From positions 3,117,501 to 3,181,500 of the forward strand of contig WPIO01000007.1 in the NCBI GenBank assembly GCA_009760855.2: DNA of 64,000 bases, in the 5' to 3' direction. This document shows positions 45,299 through 56,935 of this stretch, in pieces (the first letter of the stretch is position 1; the number at the start of each line of letters is the position of its first letter). Made by a program: the position numbers and the translations under genes. This DNA is from Cristatella mucedo (taxonomy: Eukaryota; Bryozoa; Phylactolaemata; Cristatellidae). The notes under the pieces are model-generated. The model was not told where the DNA came from, searched no databases, and saw only the letters and a list, made by a program, of their open reading frames with translations.

Positions 45299-48200
45299 GT
45301 GACCTTCAGCTGTGAGACTTGCCCATCCCGGCTAAAATACAGACCTTCCTTGCATTTTTCCGATACTCATGTCGGTTTATGAGTATTTGGCTGCAGTTGG
45401 GGGACCATGCGCACATGGCTTCCAAAACGAGTGATGATTTCTTAAGGGTAGTACTGTAGAAAAGCAATCCAAATATTGTTGCCATCTTTGGTCAGGCTGC
45501 TAGACCACCACTGCCGCTTCGAAGCATGGCCTGCCTGACTGCCAGGCTAGTCGAGAGGGCCTCCAGCGATATTAAGTGACAGTAAAGTTGAGCTGATTCA
45601 ACACCCTCTTTTATATAACATAAGAAAAGCTGTTTCGGCAGTCACTCTCGCTCGCACTGGGCAATCATGAATTGGGTGCTCCAGGACTCGAACCTGCAAC
45701 GTGGGTCACGAAGTGCAAGCACCTCACTGCTAGGCTAAGATTCACGATGTATCGGACCGATGAGCTGCTACGTTCAGATGGGGGGGGGGGTTTAGAGTTA
45801 ATTAGGGTGGCAGCGTTAGAGAGCCATTTTGGGGAAGCCGGCAGCCCGACCTTCACTAACTGCTTTTAGTGGTGCCTATAAAGTCTCGGGGGTTTCAAGA
45901 AGCATATCGTACCGTACCGTGTAGCTGCGATTTCCAAAAGTTGATAGCGAAGGAAAACGTCGATACTGCATTTTAGCAAGCACACCGAGTGCCCACTACA
46001 CGAGAGCCCAGTGTTCTGGTGAGTGTGAGAGCCGTGTCGCCGTGTCGCTAAGGTATTATTTCGCTGCAATCAAAACTCGCCTCGTAATCCGTAACTTTTA
46101 ACCGCGTAACCTTAGCCCTTGACTATTTTACTGGGCGCGCTTTCTTGAAGCGCTTCTGCTGAGGATAAGTCTACTGCACGTACGGATCGGAGTACTGGTC
46201 CGACCGGCGTGCGAAGCCCTGCCGAGTCTCAGGAGCCAAGCGAAGCCGAATCGAGCGTACCTGCCGGAGAGCCTCTGCTGGCTGGCACGCCTAGCTACGA
46301 CCAAACGTCACACAACATTAAGGACTACACCAGGCTACTTCATCGCCAGCCACGAAGTGAGGCGGACGACGTCCTAAAAGCTAACAGTACTAAAATACTC
46401 AGAAGAATTCTAAAAAAACTGTACGTATCTTATTTTGACCAGCATCGTTGCTATTTCGCACGCCCATTTCCTGCTGTTGGGCCTGTATGATGCACAGAGG
46501 TGCTCATGATTAGTAAGGATGCTTCGTGTCCAAGAGCACATGCGATACGAAGTCTAATGAAAAGCGACCACTAGACCGTTTCAGAGAGCGTCTTCTGAGA
46601 TAAAACTGCTTTACAAGGTGCTCCGATTGATGCCGCAAGTTTCCGGAATGGTGCCCAAGGACGTTCTTCGGGAGCTTTGCTTAGTGGCGCAACTAGACGT
46701 ATGGCCAGAAGACCAATTCACAGGTAGGTGCTTTCTTTGATTGTCGAGATCTGTCATCGCTGACCGAGAGCTGACCAATTATTCGATCATTTTCGAAAGT
46801 AAGCAAGCCGCGTATTTGGTTGGAGATGCCTGAAGCACCGCAGTCTCACATGTAAAGTCACCATTAAAGTCACCGTTAAAGTCACCATTAAAGACAACAT
46901 TAAAGCCAATGACCGCCTAGCGTTATGAGAGTCATATGCTCGAAGCAGCGGCAGCTCTGACATCGCCTGTGCTTAACTTCGAAGCGACGTGTCGCCACAT
47001 CAGATGTTATTTTTATAAAAAAAAAGTAGCTTTGCGTTCATTCAAGGTCAATATGGATAGCGCAGACGTGACTCGTAAAATTTGAGCTCATAATTATTGA
47101 TGTGTGTGTTCGCGAGCACCCGCGCACAGGCTCGTGAGTGTGTGTGTCCACAAAGCCTAGAAGGCTAACCGGTGGTTATTGTAACCGGTCGTTACTGTTA
47201 CGTCTTAGTCGCTCTCACTAATTTGGATAGTAGCAGGGCGTGTGCAAAGCATGTGGACATGACGCCAGTACCAATATACCACGTCCAAGGGTAGCGGCTG
47301 GTCTGAATCAGTTGCAGATAGCGCTAGTGATAGTTTTTAATGCCGGCCAAATCAGTACCACAGCATCAAGCAGTCCCCCAGCCTTGAGACGACCAGGACG
47401 ATATGATCCGTGTCCGGCACACACTCGGAGCTGACGACAGCTTCTATTCGATCCAACGGCGCATGTAGAGTAGAATTGATTCTACTTGGACACCACTTGG
47501 TGTTGCCACCTTGATTCTACCGACAATTGCAGTGTGTCTACATGGAGACTGAATTGCAAAAAAACGCTTATTCCAGCATTCGACTGTAAATATGCATGCA
47601 CTGTTTGTGCATACCTACTGCCGCTCGGGTTGGTAGCTTCTCATCGGGCTCGAAGGCCCGATGCGTCTGCATCTTCTTGAACCGCAATCGCACCCGCCTG
47701 TTCTACTGGAGGAGGTCTGAGATTTGTCCATCTAATTCATGTTGAGCTTAGCCCAGCCGACCTGCGAAGTGACTGGAAGCTACCGTAGCACTGCTGCCTG
47801 TTGACGCTCTCAAGCTAGCTTAAGACCGAGCTCTCGTCGACCGAGAAGTCAAGCTACACCCAACTCAAATTAGCCTTGCCCGGTCTACTAGCCTCATCGG
47901 TGCTCGCCCACACCAGTCTCACGCCGGAACTCAGCTGGTCCGTCCGCTGATACCAATTTCGATTAGGTTGTGGTCCCTCAGCCGCTGCTCGATCCCAATT
48001 AGCGGCGTCCACTGCCATAGCAGTTGATAGCTTCTTGTGTACCGACTTGGCCCAGTGGCTCTTAAAAAAAGGTTTCGGCTGATTCAACAACCTCATTTGA
48101 ATAGCGGCAGAAGAGCCTTAACGGCCATCAACACGGCTTGCGACGGTGGACAATAAAGAATTGCCCACTGCAGGACTCGAAACTACGACCTGGGTCGTAC

Positions 48201-51200
48201 AGAGCGAGAACCTTACCTCCTGGACGAAGGCCCAGGGCTCTTGCCAGCAGTGCGACGATTCCTGTGGTGGGCGATTCTTTATCGCCACTGCAGGCGGTGG
48301 TGATAGCCATAAAGGCTCTTCTGTCGCTATACAAAAAAGAGGCTGTTTAATCAGCTAGGATTTATTTATTTATTTATTTATGTCTGCATTCCTAAGTAGG
48401 TCGTTGTACACCCTAAGCAATGCTGACTCTGTGGAGTGATTAGCTCTAAATCCAGACTGAAACTTACTAGCAAGGTTTGAAGTTTCAACATATGAGTTCA
48501 GCTGGTCTGCCACGACCCGTTCCAGTGTCTTTGATAGAAATGGTAGAAGGTAGACTGGGCGGTAGTTGCTCAAGTTCTCTTGGTCTAGTGTCGCTTTCTT
48601 GAGAAGTGGTGGACTTTGGTGGATTTTGCAGAGCTCGGACCTCACTTTATACAATATTTCAGTTAATATATATGCTCTACTTTCCTCGGGGAGTTTCAGA
48701 GCTGGCTGCTAACCTCACGGCAGAAGGACCTGCCGAGGCGCGTGAGATTCTCGTGAGATTCTCGCTACTCCTGCTGTCCATGACGGCTTACTAGTAGTGA
48801 GGTATTTTCTGTTTTATAAGCATATCTTTTCAGTTTTTGGAAGCATGGGTCTATACATGATCCTGAAGGGATCGGTGAAGACCCAGAGTACAATACATCT
48901 AATTACGCCAGCCACAAGGCCTGAGGAATACAGGGCGACATTCAGAGCGGGAACTCCGGCAACTCAAACCGAAACATGGCGCACGGTACGTACCATTCTA
49001 TCTGCTGCCTATCTGCAGCTTCAGAGTCACGTGTCGCAAATTGAGTGAGGTAAAGATAGATAGATAGATAGATAGAGAGAGAGTGAGAGAGAGAGAGAGT
49101 GAAAGAGAGAGAGAGAGTGTGAGAGAGAGAGTGTGAGAGAGAGAGTGAGAGAGGGAGAGACACACAGTGAGAAGAGAAGGTATACAAGTGAGAAGGGACT
49201 CTATCGACCGTAAATGGGAAGAGACTGCGTAAAACTAAAAGATAAGGGCAGAATATTTCGCGGATTTATGTGAAATATGAAAGTAGCCAAGAGATTGCCT
49301 GTATGCTGAAGGTTGAAAAGAAGAATAAAGATTCCGAGACATCCACAAATAGCTTAATTTTATATTTCTGCTTATATGCTTTTATTTGGTTCGTAAGTAA
49401 TATACTGCGTACTCTTTTTGTTCGATGTGTACTAAATATTTTTGTTTTTATTTAATGTAAGCGATCCCTTGGCCAAAAAGTAGTAAAGCCAGTCTTTGAT
49501 TCCACATGCAACCCTGAAGAGGCCTTCGAGCGAATCTTGACGGCTTCTATGGATACAGGACTCCTTCGCGAACGTGCAGCACGACTACGTAGAAAGCGAG
49601 AAGCAACCTACGTGAAGATGTTCTAGATCGCGGTTAAGGCAGAGACACTATCCGAAACAGCACATAATTAACTACGAACTGAATTAAATCAAGCGATAGT
49701 GCACCTCTTGATTTCCATCCGTGTATGCACAATAGCCAGCGACCTTCAAGACGGTGGCAGTCGACGCCATTGGGACAAATTTGGAGATTACTGTCTGCAG
49801 CCGGGTGACGGAAATAAGCGATCGCTTGCACTTGGCTTTCGATTGTTTTCCTTTTTAGCTCCACGTCGGCGATTGCTTTGGAACCCTAGCGAAGCTGGAA
49901 GGACGCAGCAGTAACACGAAACTGCTGAGCGCGGTGACTGCTGAGCCGAACTGCGAATTCATGCGCATCACAACGAGTGACTACGCGCGGGTCATTGAAG
50001 TAAGCAGGCACGATTTCAGTGTCTGAAGGAGAAGTTTAGGACTTCGCGTGCGCTTCGCGCGTTGCCACGGAGAGGCAGGCAAACACACGCATGCACGCAT
50101 GTCGCGGGTATTTTATCGCCCCCTACAACATGGCCGACGGCACTGTCCTATCGCTTTCAGGCTAGTACCCTACGAGCGGCGGGGTGCAAAAGCCGCGAAT
50201 TTCCCGTAAGAATATTGAATAATCTCACAGAGTTATATAAAGCTGTAGTATCTAACTTTTGATACGGTAAGAAGTAAGCTCACCCTGGTTCCTGATAACC
50301 GCCTGCTTCCGACTGGGCTTCGAAGCCACTGGTTTCTAAACTACGGCGTGCAACGCTGACTCCGAAGCATTCGAAGTCTCTCGAAAAAGATGTCCGCCAT
50401 ATGTAGGCTGATTTTGATTGCTCCTCAGTTGCTGGTGTGCATCATCCCTTGGATGCTGTGTGGGGTTTCAGTCGGGCCACTCACTGACTGTGCCAATATG
50501 CGACGGTAGCAGACGAGTCATAACATTATTTTGTGACCCGATCCGCAGGATGCTTTAGGTCATTATCTTGCTGATAAATCACACTAATTCCCAAAAGACC
50601 AATACAAAACAGAATCCTGACGTTCTGAGGCATATCGAGGTGCAATTTAATTTTTTCCCAACTGTAATAAGACGCAGTAATAAGACGAAGCGACCAAACG
50701 CCGGCAATGGCAAGCGAGATTCCGTCTGCCATCGAAATGTATAACATGCCGCAAGCAGTCTTCGAAGTACTCCACCTTTCATTCACCGGGCATAGGGGCA
50801 GCGTTTTAATTTCAAAAGAGCTCAAGTTTGTTCTTGTCATTTAAAAAGACCGAGCACCAGTCATTAAAGTTAAAGGTTAGCTGATTCAACAGCCTCATTT
50901 GTGTAGCTGCAGAAGTGCTTCAATGGCTATCGCCGCCGCTTGCAATGGGCAACACAGAGTTTCCCACTGCAGGACTCGAACCAGCGCCCTGAGTCGTGAA
51001 GAGCGAGCATTTTTGCCCTGGGTTTAGATCTAGTGGTGATATCCATCCACTGGGAAATGCAGTATATCTGTGTGTGTGAGTGTGAGTGTGTGTGTGAGTG
51101 TGAGTGTGTTTGTGTGTGTGAGTGTGTGTGTTTGTGTGTGTGTGAGTGTGTGTAACCTGCACGGTCCTGTAGGAATTCGAGCTTGAAGCCACTCTCACGG

Positions 51201-53486
51201 GCTTTGCTGGAAATCATTACGAAGCGAAAGCAGTTGGCCAGCAAACGGCGAGTCGTCGACTTGTCTATGTGAGCACATCATGGCCCAGGGATTAAGGTGC
51301 TCACCTTTATTCATCAATGTCAAGCTGAACGTATTTGCTGAGCGAGGTCGTGGGCTAGAGCCGCACGGTAATTTTTGAAGTGGCTGGGTAGACATTAATT
51401 TCTCTTAGGGCGCTATACAAATGAGTTATATATAAACACATGTATCCATCTTTTGTCGACTGCGGTAGAAGACCATGCTGCTGAGTAAAACGTCGGTAAG
51501 TCGACTGCCTGAAATGGACATGTGTGCTTCGCTGGTTTGGCCCAATGGTTAAAGTGCTCGCCCCGACCAAGGTCTGGCCGAGGTTGTGGGCTCAAGCCCA
51601 GTGGCATATGTGAAACGCCTGAATAGAGAGAGATTAAGTTATCTAAGGGCGAAACACTAATGAATTCTTGCTTAGGTTTATCTAAGCGAAGTCTGTTTGA
51701 CTTGAACCCCTCCTCGCATACGTAGCCGGGTTAAATCTCTCGCAGCAATCACTCATCCTAGGAAGACTCGGGTTCTTTCCGCTGCCGATTAATTTTTTTT
51801 TTATGAAGTGCTAGAAACGCAAATGCCCTTATCAAAGAATCCGTGCTCCCTAGTCTACGGAATTGATACAGCTGCGCTATCTGCCGTCAAGACATCCGGA
51901 TGATGAATCCTTGAGGGCCGGGCAATTCTTGGCAATCCCCCAAATTTTCTCGCTCGAAACAATGTTCATGGTTAGTTCTATGGGGCCGTATTCTTAAAAT
52001 GCGCGTGCTTTAAAAATGGCGTTTTTACGGATTAACCATTTAATTTTAGAGCACTTTCGGTGCTCATGAAGCCCCACTCGTCGGCGACCATGCGGAATGC
52101 GACGAGAATTTCCATGCTGAGTGCCTACTTCCTTGGCATTTAAGCCGCTCTTTGCTGCAGGAGCCTCAAAAATACGCCCATTTCGTTGGACCTAAATACT
52201 TATGACCTTGAGTGTAGAATGTCGTAAAGAATCGGTGGCTCATGCGTCGTTGTATAATTTCGATACAGCAAATAAAAGCCAAGGACCAGGCCGAAAAACT
52301 GAGCCTGCTGCAAGCTTGGCCGGCCTTTGAGACTTGGACGCGTCAGCCAAAGCTCATGCTCGCCAACTTAATCACGTGGCAAAAGTTTCCTCCGAACTTG
52401 GGTAAGAGATGATGCAATTTACACAACGGATGCGAGTGGATTTCTGCGCGACCAATGCGCTTGCAAGGTCCATTGCCGATTTTTAACGTTGCAGTGCTCG
52501 TAAGCGAAGGCTACAAGTCGCCATTCGTGGGATTTGTGAAGTCGGGAGAGTGTCATGTGCTAAAGCAACTGGAAGTACTTCAGACACTTGCAGACGGGAC
52601 GCAGGTGCGATCGCCCTGCAATGTCTTGCGTAGTATGCAGCCCAGCAGCGAAATGTGCGCTTACTGTTGTAGTGCGCTCGCGTAACGTTTCTGCGCTAGT
52701 TCCGAGTTTTGTGCTGTGCATTCCGCTCGTGGGTGCTAAAAAAGGTTACCGTTCGGTCGCTCTCGAATGTTGGATGCCTCGAGTTGTCGTGATGTCCAAT
52801 GATGGCACACACCACCCTGCAATGCTTAACCATCCATCTCCCGCTCAATCAAGATGAGGCAACTTTGTTTTACCGAGAGCTACGTTTTCAAAATGACATC
52901 TGAATACCCTGTGAAAATAGTACAGGTCAAACTTTAGCTCAGCTGCGTCAGCGAAAGGTGCATGTCCACAGCGTCTGTCTCCTCACTTCAGGAGCCTAGA
53001 GTGAAGCAAGTGATCATGGGAAAGATCGGCGCGAATGAAGTGTTTGGCGAACTCAGCGTGCTGCTTGAGCAGCCGATCACCTGCTCCATCATCACGGCGT
53101 CCGAGGTTCACCTGGGCGTAATTGCACCCAGCGAGTTATTTTCCCTCGACGAGACAGTCTTGCGTCTACTGGAGCAGTCGTGCAAGCCCACGTTTGGTGA
53201 CCTGACAAAGGTGACCAATGGGCCAGCTGCCTCGCAGCTCTCGCCGTGGCACAGCTCAAAGCAGCGTGGTGGCGTGGCTCTGCTGTACGCGGCTCTCGGC
53301 GGCTCGGCGGCTGCTTCTCGGGGCGGTGGTCAGAGCGCGCTCGCTCGCTTCGTTCAGGAGGCCATTAAGGAAGAGTACACCCGACAGGAGCTGAAGCGCG
53401 AGTGGAATCAGTACAAGCACAACGCGGTGGTGGAGGCAATCAACGCTGCAGGCATCCGCCCTGGCTACGGCAAATGGCAAAAATGA
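45115..53486 (+). CDS. CNBD1: CNBD1-like protein with two cyclic-nucleotide-binding-type folds (5' exon missing)
   Basis: Eight plus-strand exons join in phase: 45115-45298, 46151-46424, 46585-46723, 48834-48985, 49859-49999, 52269-52401, 52495-52604, 52992-53486, giving 541 residues and a stop. A short 5' exon contributing the ATG and one base is expected but not found. The first CNB-type fold spans exons 4-5 (VFGSMGLYMILKGSVKTQS; GDCFGTLAKLEG). The second spans exons 7-8 (GFVKSGECHVL; ANEVFGELSVLLEQPITC). A basic helical tail (EYTRQELKREWNQYKHN) closes the protein. The INYEQL and NYHKIF segments near the start suggest CNBD1; membership of the CNB superfamily is firm, orthology less so. In both folds the phosphate-binding cassette lacks key residues (FGT for FGE in the first, no Arg after Pro in the second), so cyclic nucleotide binding is doubtful. 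Function is little known. Confidence 0.8.
45590..45748 (-). mobile_element. SINE family B copy, degraded
   Basis: Minus strand: CAGGTTCGAGTCC box B near 45690, body and GTTGAATCAGCTCA end. In intron A-B of the CNBD1-like gene. Confidence 0.6.
46151..46424 (+). CDS. CNBD1: CNBD1-like exon B
   Basis: Acceptor cttgaag is weak (poor pyrimidine tract), but its phase fits exon A exactly. A Ser/Glu-rich stretch is followed by NIKDYTRLLHRQPRSEAD and ILRRILKKLY. Donor TAC|gtatct; gtacgt four bases earlier is an alternative donor but breaks the phase. Confidence 0.65.
46585..46723 (+). CDS. CNBD1: CNBD1-like exon C
   Basis: Acceptor ccgtttcag, donor G|gtaggt. Codes for a helical segment (LLYKVLRLMPQVSGMVPKDV) followed by LVAQLDVWPEDQFT, the helical lead-in typical of proteins with this fold. 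Confidence 0.78.
46852..46907. repeat. 12-bp tandem repeat
   Basis: Four to five units of taaagtcaccat with drift. Confidence 0.85.
48068..48215 (-). mobile_element. SINE family B copy
   Basis: Minus strand: box-B-like TTTCGAGTCC, GGGCAATTCTTTATTGTCC body, AAGGCTCTTCTGCCGCTATT end and GTTGAATCAGCC. Confidence 0.65.
48256..48609 (+). repeat. 354-bp exact duplicate of 43751-44104 (SINE B end plus LINE family-1 part)
   Basis: Read base by base, this block matches 43751-44104 without a difference or gap (constant offset 4505). It contains the 3' part of the SINE B, its (ATTT)n tail and a minus-strand piece of the LINE RT. It lies in the intron between exons C and D of the CNBD1-like gene. Confidence 0.9.
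48834..48985 (+). CDS. CNBD1: CNBD1-like exon D (first CNB-type fold)
   Basis: Acceptor atcttttcag, donor ACG|gtacgt. Reads VFGSMGLYMILKGSVKTQS, the opening beta strands of a CNB fold. The intron before it contains the 354-bp duplicated SINE-LINE block. Confidence 0.82.
49057..49165. repeat. (GATA)n/(GA)n microsatellite
   Basis: About five GATA units, then GA units with GAGT interruptions. Confidence 0.92.
49462..49626 (+). CDS. Possible alternative terminal exon of the CNBD1-like gene
   Basis: After a T-rich stretch ending taatgtaag, a 54-codon frame runs to TAG. It is open in exactly the phase of exon D (phase 0). It codes for an amphipathic basic helix (RERAARLRRKREATYVK). If used, the protein would stop inside the first CNB-type fold. 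Chance is possible: the acceptor is only moderate and no domain is recognised. Confidence 0.3.
   Translation, partial: RSLGQKVVKPVFDSTCNPEEAFERILTASMDTGLLRERAARLRRKREATYVKMF
49859..49999 (+). CDS. CNBD1: CNBD1-like exon E (cassette of the first fold)
   Basis: Acceptor tcctttttag, donor GAA|gtaagc. Reads GDCFGTLAKLEG and EPNCEFMRITTSDYARVIE. The Glu of the canonical FGE cassette is Thr. Confidence 0.82.
50872..51018 (-). mobile_element. SINE family B copy, degraded
   Basis: Minus strand: GGTTCGAGTCC box B at about 50973-50983, body, and GTTGAATCAGCTAA end. In the 2.3-kb E-F intron. Confidence 0.6.
51067..51152. repeat. (TG)n microsatellite
   Basis: TG units with regular GAGTG interruptions. 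Confidence 0.93.
51275..51432 (+). mobile_element. SINE family A copy
   Basis: Head GGCCCAGGGATTAAGGTGCT, box-B-like GTGGGCTAGAGCC, and tail TTTCTCTTAGGGCGCTATAC. Confidence 0.65.
51533..51665 (+). mobile_element. SINE family A copy
   Basis: Head TGGCCCAATGGTTAAAGTGC, box-B-like GTGGGCTCAAGCCC, then GAATAGAGAGAGATTAAGTT. Same orientation as the preceding copy 100 bp upstream. Confidence 0.75.
52269..52401 (+). CDS. CNBD1: CNBD1-like exon F
   Basis: Acceptor tttcgatacag, donor G|gtaaga. Helical linker (KAKDQAEKLSLLQAWPAF) ending LITWQKFPPNL, which leads into the second fold. Confidence 0.8.
52495..52604 (+). CDS. CNBD1: CNBD1-like exon G (second CNB-type fold)
   Basis: Acceptor taacgttgcag, donor CAG|gtgcga. 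Reads VLVSEGYKSPFVGFVKSGEC, the first strands of a CNB fold. Confidence 0.8.
52992..53486 (+). CDS. CNBD1: CNBD1-like exon H (terminal)
   Basis: Acceptor ctcacttcag, stop TGA at 53484-53486. Reads IGANEVFGELSVLLEQPITC, then a long low-complexity Gly/Ala/Ser stretch (about residues 80-115 of the exon), then a charged helix and IRPGYGKWQK at the end. Confidence 0.85.
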   Translation, partial: EPRVKQVIMGKIGANEVFGELSVLLEQPITCSIITASEVHLGVIAPSELFSLDETVLRLLEQSCKPTFGDLTKVTNGPAASQLSPWHSSKQRGGVALLYAALGGSAAASRGGGQSALARFVQEAIKEEYTRQELKREWNQYKHNAVVEAINAAGIRPGYGKWQK

Positions 53487-53967
53487 CGGATATTCGCCCG
53501 GAATTTGAGCTCGAACATTCGAGCTTCACGCTGAAACGGCCGGAGGCCGTCTTGCTCAATGCGATCGCTGTATCTTTTCGAAGGGCACTCACGAAACCGA
53601 CGAAGCCGACGAGCCGCGACCGCGAGCCGCCGAAGACGTGCCGCGATGGTCGCCGTGCTGCCGTGCTGCCGGCAATCTGAGACTTAGTTTAAATGCGACC
53701 AAGCAGCGTAGGGGCCAAAGAAACAGCTGCGCACAGCTCTGCTTGGCTCTGTATGTACTAGACGCCGGGCTCTGCGCCTGTCGCTGGGCCAGCGAGCTAT
53801 GCAGAGGCTGGGAGTAATGCATTTCATTCATTCGCTAAGGGAACTTGGTGAACCGCTGCTGTCTAAGAGCAGATCGCCTCAGATCACCTGACTTGTGCAG
53901 CAGGGACCGCCAAGGTGCAGCGGGCGCTGTGCAAGAAGAATTACGACGACGTGGCAAGTCGAGGCTT

Positions 53968-53973
53968 AATAAA
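53968..53973 (+). terminator. Candidate polyadenylation signal of the CNBD1-like gene
   Basis: An AATAAA lies about 480 bp after the stop codon with no closer perfect hexamer seen. Assignment is by position only. Confidence 0.4.
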
Positions 53974-54454
53974 TTGCTCCCAAACACGATCGTCTGGCCG
54001 ATTCTCCTGGAGCTACGGGAAAGGGAATTAGGAGATTAGAGGCTTTCACAGCTACCTGTGCGCCAGCCAGACGAAATAGGCTCCACATACAAGACCGAGT
54101 ATTTCATGTGCTCATCGGACGAGAAAGTGCACGCAAACCTCTTTCAGTGACCGAAAAAGTGTTCCCATTTGAGTTGGTCCAAGGCGGAGGGGTGGGGTGG
54201 GGGCAAGGCCACCCACTTCTCGCGTGTGCTCATACCCCCCACTTCCCGTGATGAGGGGGAGATGCCCGCGTCGGCACCCGGATGACGGACAGGTTCGCTG
54301 GGCGGCTCGCCGGGCGTCGAGCGAGTACGGAGAAGGAGCCAAGGGGGGCGTGAGACTCCCTCGATGGGTCTGGCTGCAGGCGTGGGATCGTCCTAGACTG
54401 CACGCGCTGCTGTGAACGATAATAATAGCTTGAGTTCATGGCCACGAAGAATCA

Positions 54455-55305
54455 GCTCGAAATCCAGGTGCCGTGTTCCAAAGTGACCTCTCGTCAGACG
54501 ACCACATCAGCTCCACAATCAAATCTGCCTACTTTCAGCTACATAACATAGCTAAAATTCGGGCTCGTTTAGATAAGGATACCACGTCTAAGTTGGCCCA
54601 TGCATTCGTGACATCCCGTCTTGACTTCTGTAACTCACTTCTTGCTGGCCTACCGGCATGTGCAATCAGGCGATTACAGCTGGTGCAAAACTCCACAGCT
54701 AGGCTTGTCTGTCGTGAGCTTCGCAGTTGCAACATCACACCACTTCTCACCGACCTGCACAGGCTACCAGTCAAGCAACGGATCGATTTCAAGGTTTTGT
54801 CGCTCACTTTTAGGCCACTTCATTCTTTGACTCCAGCCTATCTCTCAGATCTACTCCTCCACCAGGCCAAGCATCGTACCACCCGCTTTTCGGAATCCAA
54901 CAGTTTACCAATACCTCGTACCAACCTCAAATCCTTTGGAGACTGTGCATTTAGCTCGTATGCTCCCAAAGCCTGGAACTCCCTCCCGACTTGCGTCAGA
55001 ACATCCCATGACTTGACCACATTTAAAAAGAACTTAAAAACACACCTATTTAGGACAGCATTTAATGGGTCCCTGTGATTCGTCCTCCATGTGCTTAAGC
55101 GTGCTGACACTGAGCATGCTGCCACTGACCACACTTGCATGCTGACCCTGTGCATGTCAGCCCTAACCATGTTATTCATGTTGTTTATCAAGCATGATAT
55201 TACTCACGATTCAATCGCATTTCCCTTTGCAGCAAACGTAAAGCGCCTAGAAAGAGATTAAGTTCTCTGAGGGCGCTTTATCAAGTGCATTATTGCTATT
55301 AATAT
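54455..55305 (+). mobile_element. LINE family 1, 3' end with intact 201-codon C-terminal frame
   Basis: From the RNLGVMF-equivalent start through FQLHNIAKIRARLDKDTTSK and NLKTHLFRTAFNGSL to a stop, with the 3' UTR and a near-consensus tail at 55236-55305. The intact C-terminal end shows what the frameshifted 14.5-kb copy has lost. Confidence 0.88.
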
Positions 55306-55745
55306 TAAAATCGCGAGAATCTTCTCCGGTGTTGCATCGCAAAGTAGGCCGGAGTATCCGCCGACCAAGTTGTAAGCCCAGCCAGAGAGCCAGTCTACTG
55401 GCGCAGGCGAGGACTCCATACCACGTGACTCGGGTCGTCTCGATCTCGTTTCGTACCTTCGCTCTCGTCCTGTTTTCAAAGTTTCCATAAGCTAGTCGTT
55501 CGCTGAGCTTCGACCGCCCGACGACGCTCGCGGGCTTCTTTTCCAGCCTCTTGTTTTGAGGAGTTTGTCGTATGCTACGTTTTTGTTAAGCTTTAACAGC
55601 GTGGCACCGAGTGGCTTCCTTTGGCTTTTGCTTTTCTCGTCGTTTTGGGCGTTAGGTACCGCTTATATTCTGCTCGCTTTGCTACTCTTGCTCCTAAATC
55701 ATTGCGGTGAAAAGCGGTGCACAATGGCGTACGGAAAACACAAGT

Positions 55746-55764
55746 TATATATATATATATACAC

Positions 55765-55819
<55 letters not shown>

Positions 55820-55825
55820 TATATT
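55746..55825. repeat. (TA)n microsatellite
   Basis: Alternating TA with CA/GTA interruptions. Confidence 0.93.
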
Positions 55826-55829
55826 AGCC

Positions 55830-56935
55830 TGCGTACGTGAAAAATCACGGAAAATTTTGACTTTGCCTTGGAAGGCGGGCCTGAGTATCGGATGACCAGT
55901 GCAGAGAGACCGAACTGCGAACTACCAAGCTCCGAGTTCTTTTTAATAAAGCAAACTTTCTATGGGGGAAAAAATGAAAACGCATTTCAAAACAAAGATA
56001 ATATTTAATCATTTTCTTACAAAGAAAAAATTCCTCTAATTGTATATGATTTATTCATTAGTACCGGGTAGCGAATCATCACTTACTTAACGCCTCGGAA
56101 CATTAAGACACGCTGACCATTTTTAATTTTTATTAACCACAGTGTAAGGTCCGTGAAGAATAACGGGTATATTCTGTGTATACATGTCCATCGCATACCT
56201 AAGGCCGGCGAACCATGCCTTCGGTCGGTTGGATTTAGCAGACCAAGCTTCGCAGTGCAGCGTTTTAGAGGGGCTAAACAAAATTTCTGGACGGAGGACC
56301 TACAAGCCTTCAGATCGATAGCCAATTTGCTTCGACGTAGCTACATAATTCTCCAGCTTCTCGGCCAGCTTCAAGGTTTCCAAACCATATGTGCCGGTCT
56401 CTTTTTTGAAGACCTTTAGAATGAAGTTTAATTCTTAAGGTGCTCATTTGGTGCAGCGATTCAGACTCTCCAAATAGTGTTTAATAATCTTTTAAAGGAA
56501 CTAAATCTTCCTTCCGTTCGGCACTCTTTCGCGCTGAATTGGAGCACGCTTCCAAATGAAGTTAAAATTCTCAAAGAGACTGAATTCTTTGTACGGCTGA
56601 GGGGCTTTGGATGAGACCATCGGAGAGCAGCTCTTGATTCGACGCCAAGCTTCGCCACGGCTACCTGAGTGGACAACCGGGTGCACAGAACGACGCTAAA
56701 AAGGCACTTCGCAAGGCTCGGTAACAGAGCTGTCATCTGAGTCGGTCGTTCGGGGTGCGGAGCAAGGCCTCTAGAATCCTCCGGCTGTGGAACGGCTAGT
56801 AAAAGTCTCGCCATTTTAAATGAGCTCCAAAAACTGCTAAGCTAAACAGAGATGACCCGTCCGGGGTACAAATTCTAGCAAGTCGCCCGAAGATATTATA
56901 ATTCATTCATACCGATTACTGTAGAATGGGTCCTT
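55830..56935. other. No recognisable gene
   Basis: Frames on both strands lack domains. Nothing matches the repeat families described here. Confidence 0.4.

Noticed and set aside
56461-56814. 117-codon minus-strand frame
   Set aside because: Weak resemblance of the opposite strand to a LINE C-terminal block could not be confirmed and no other coding signal is present.
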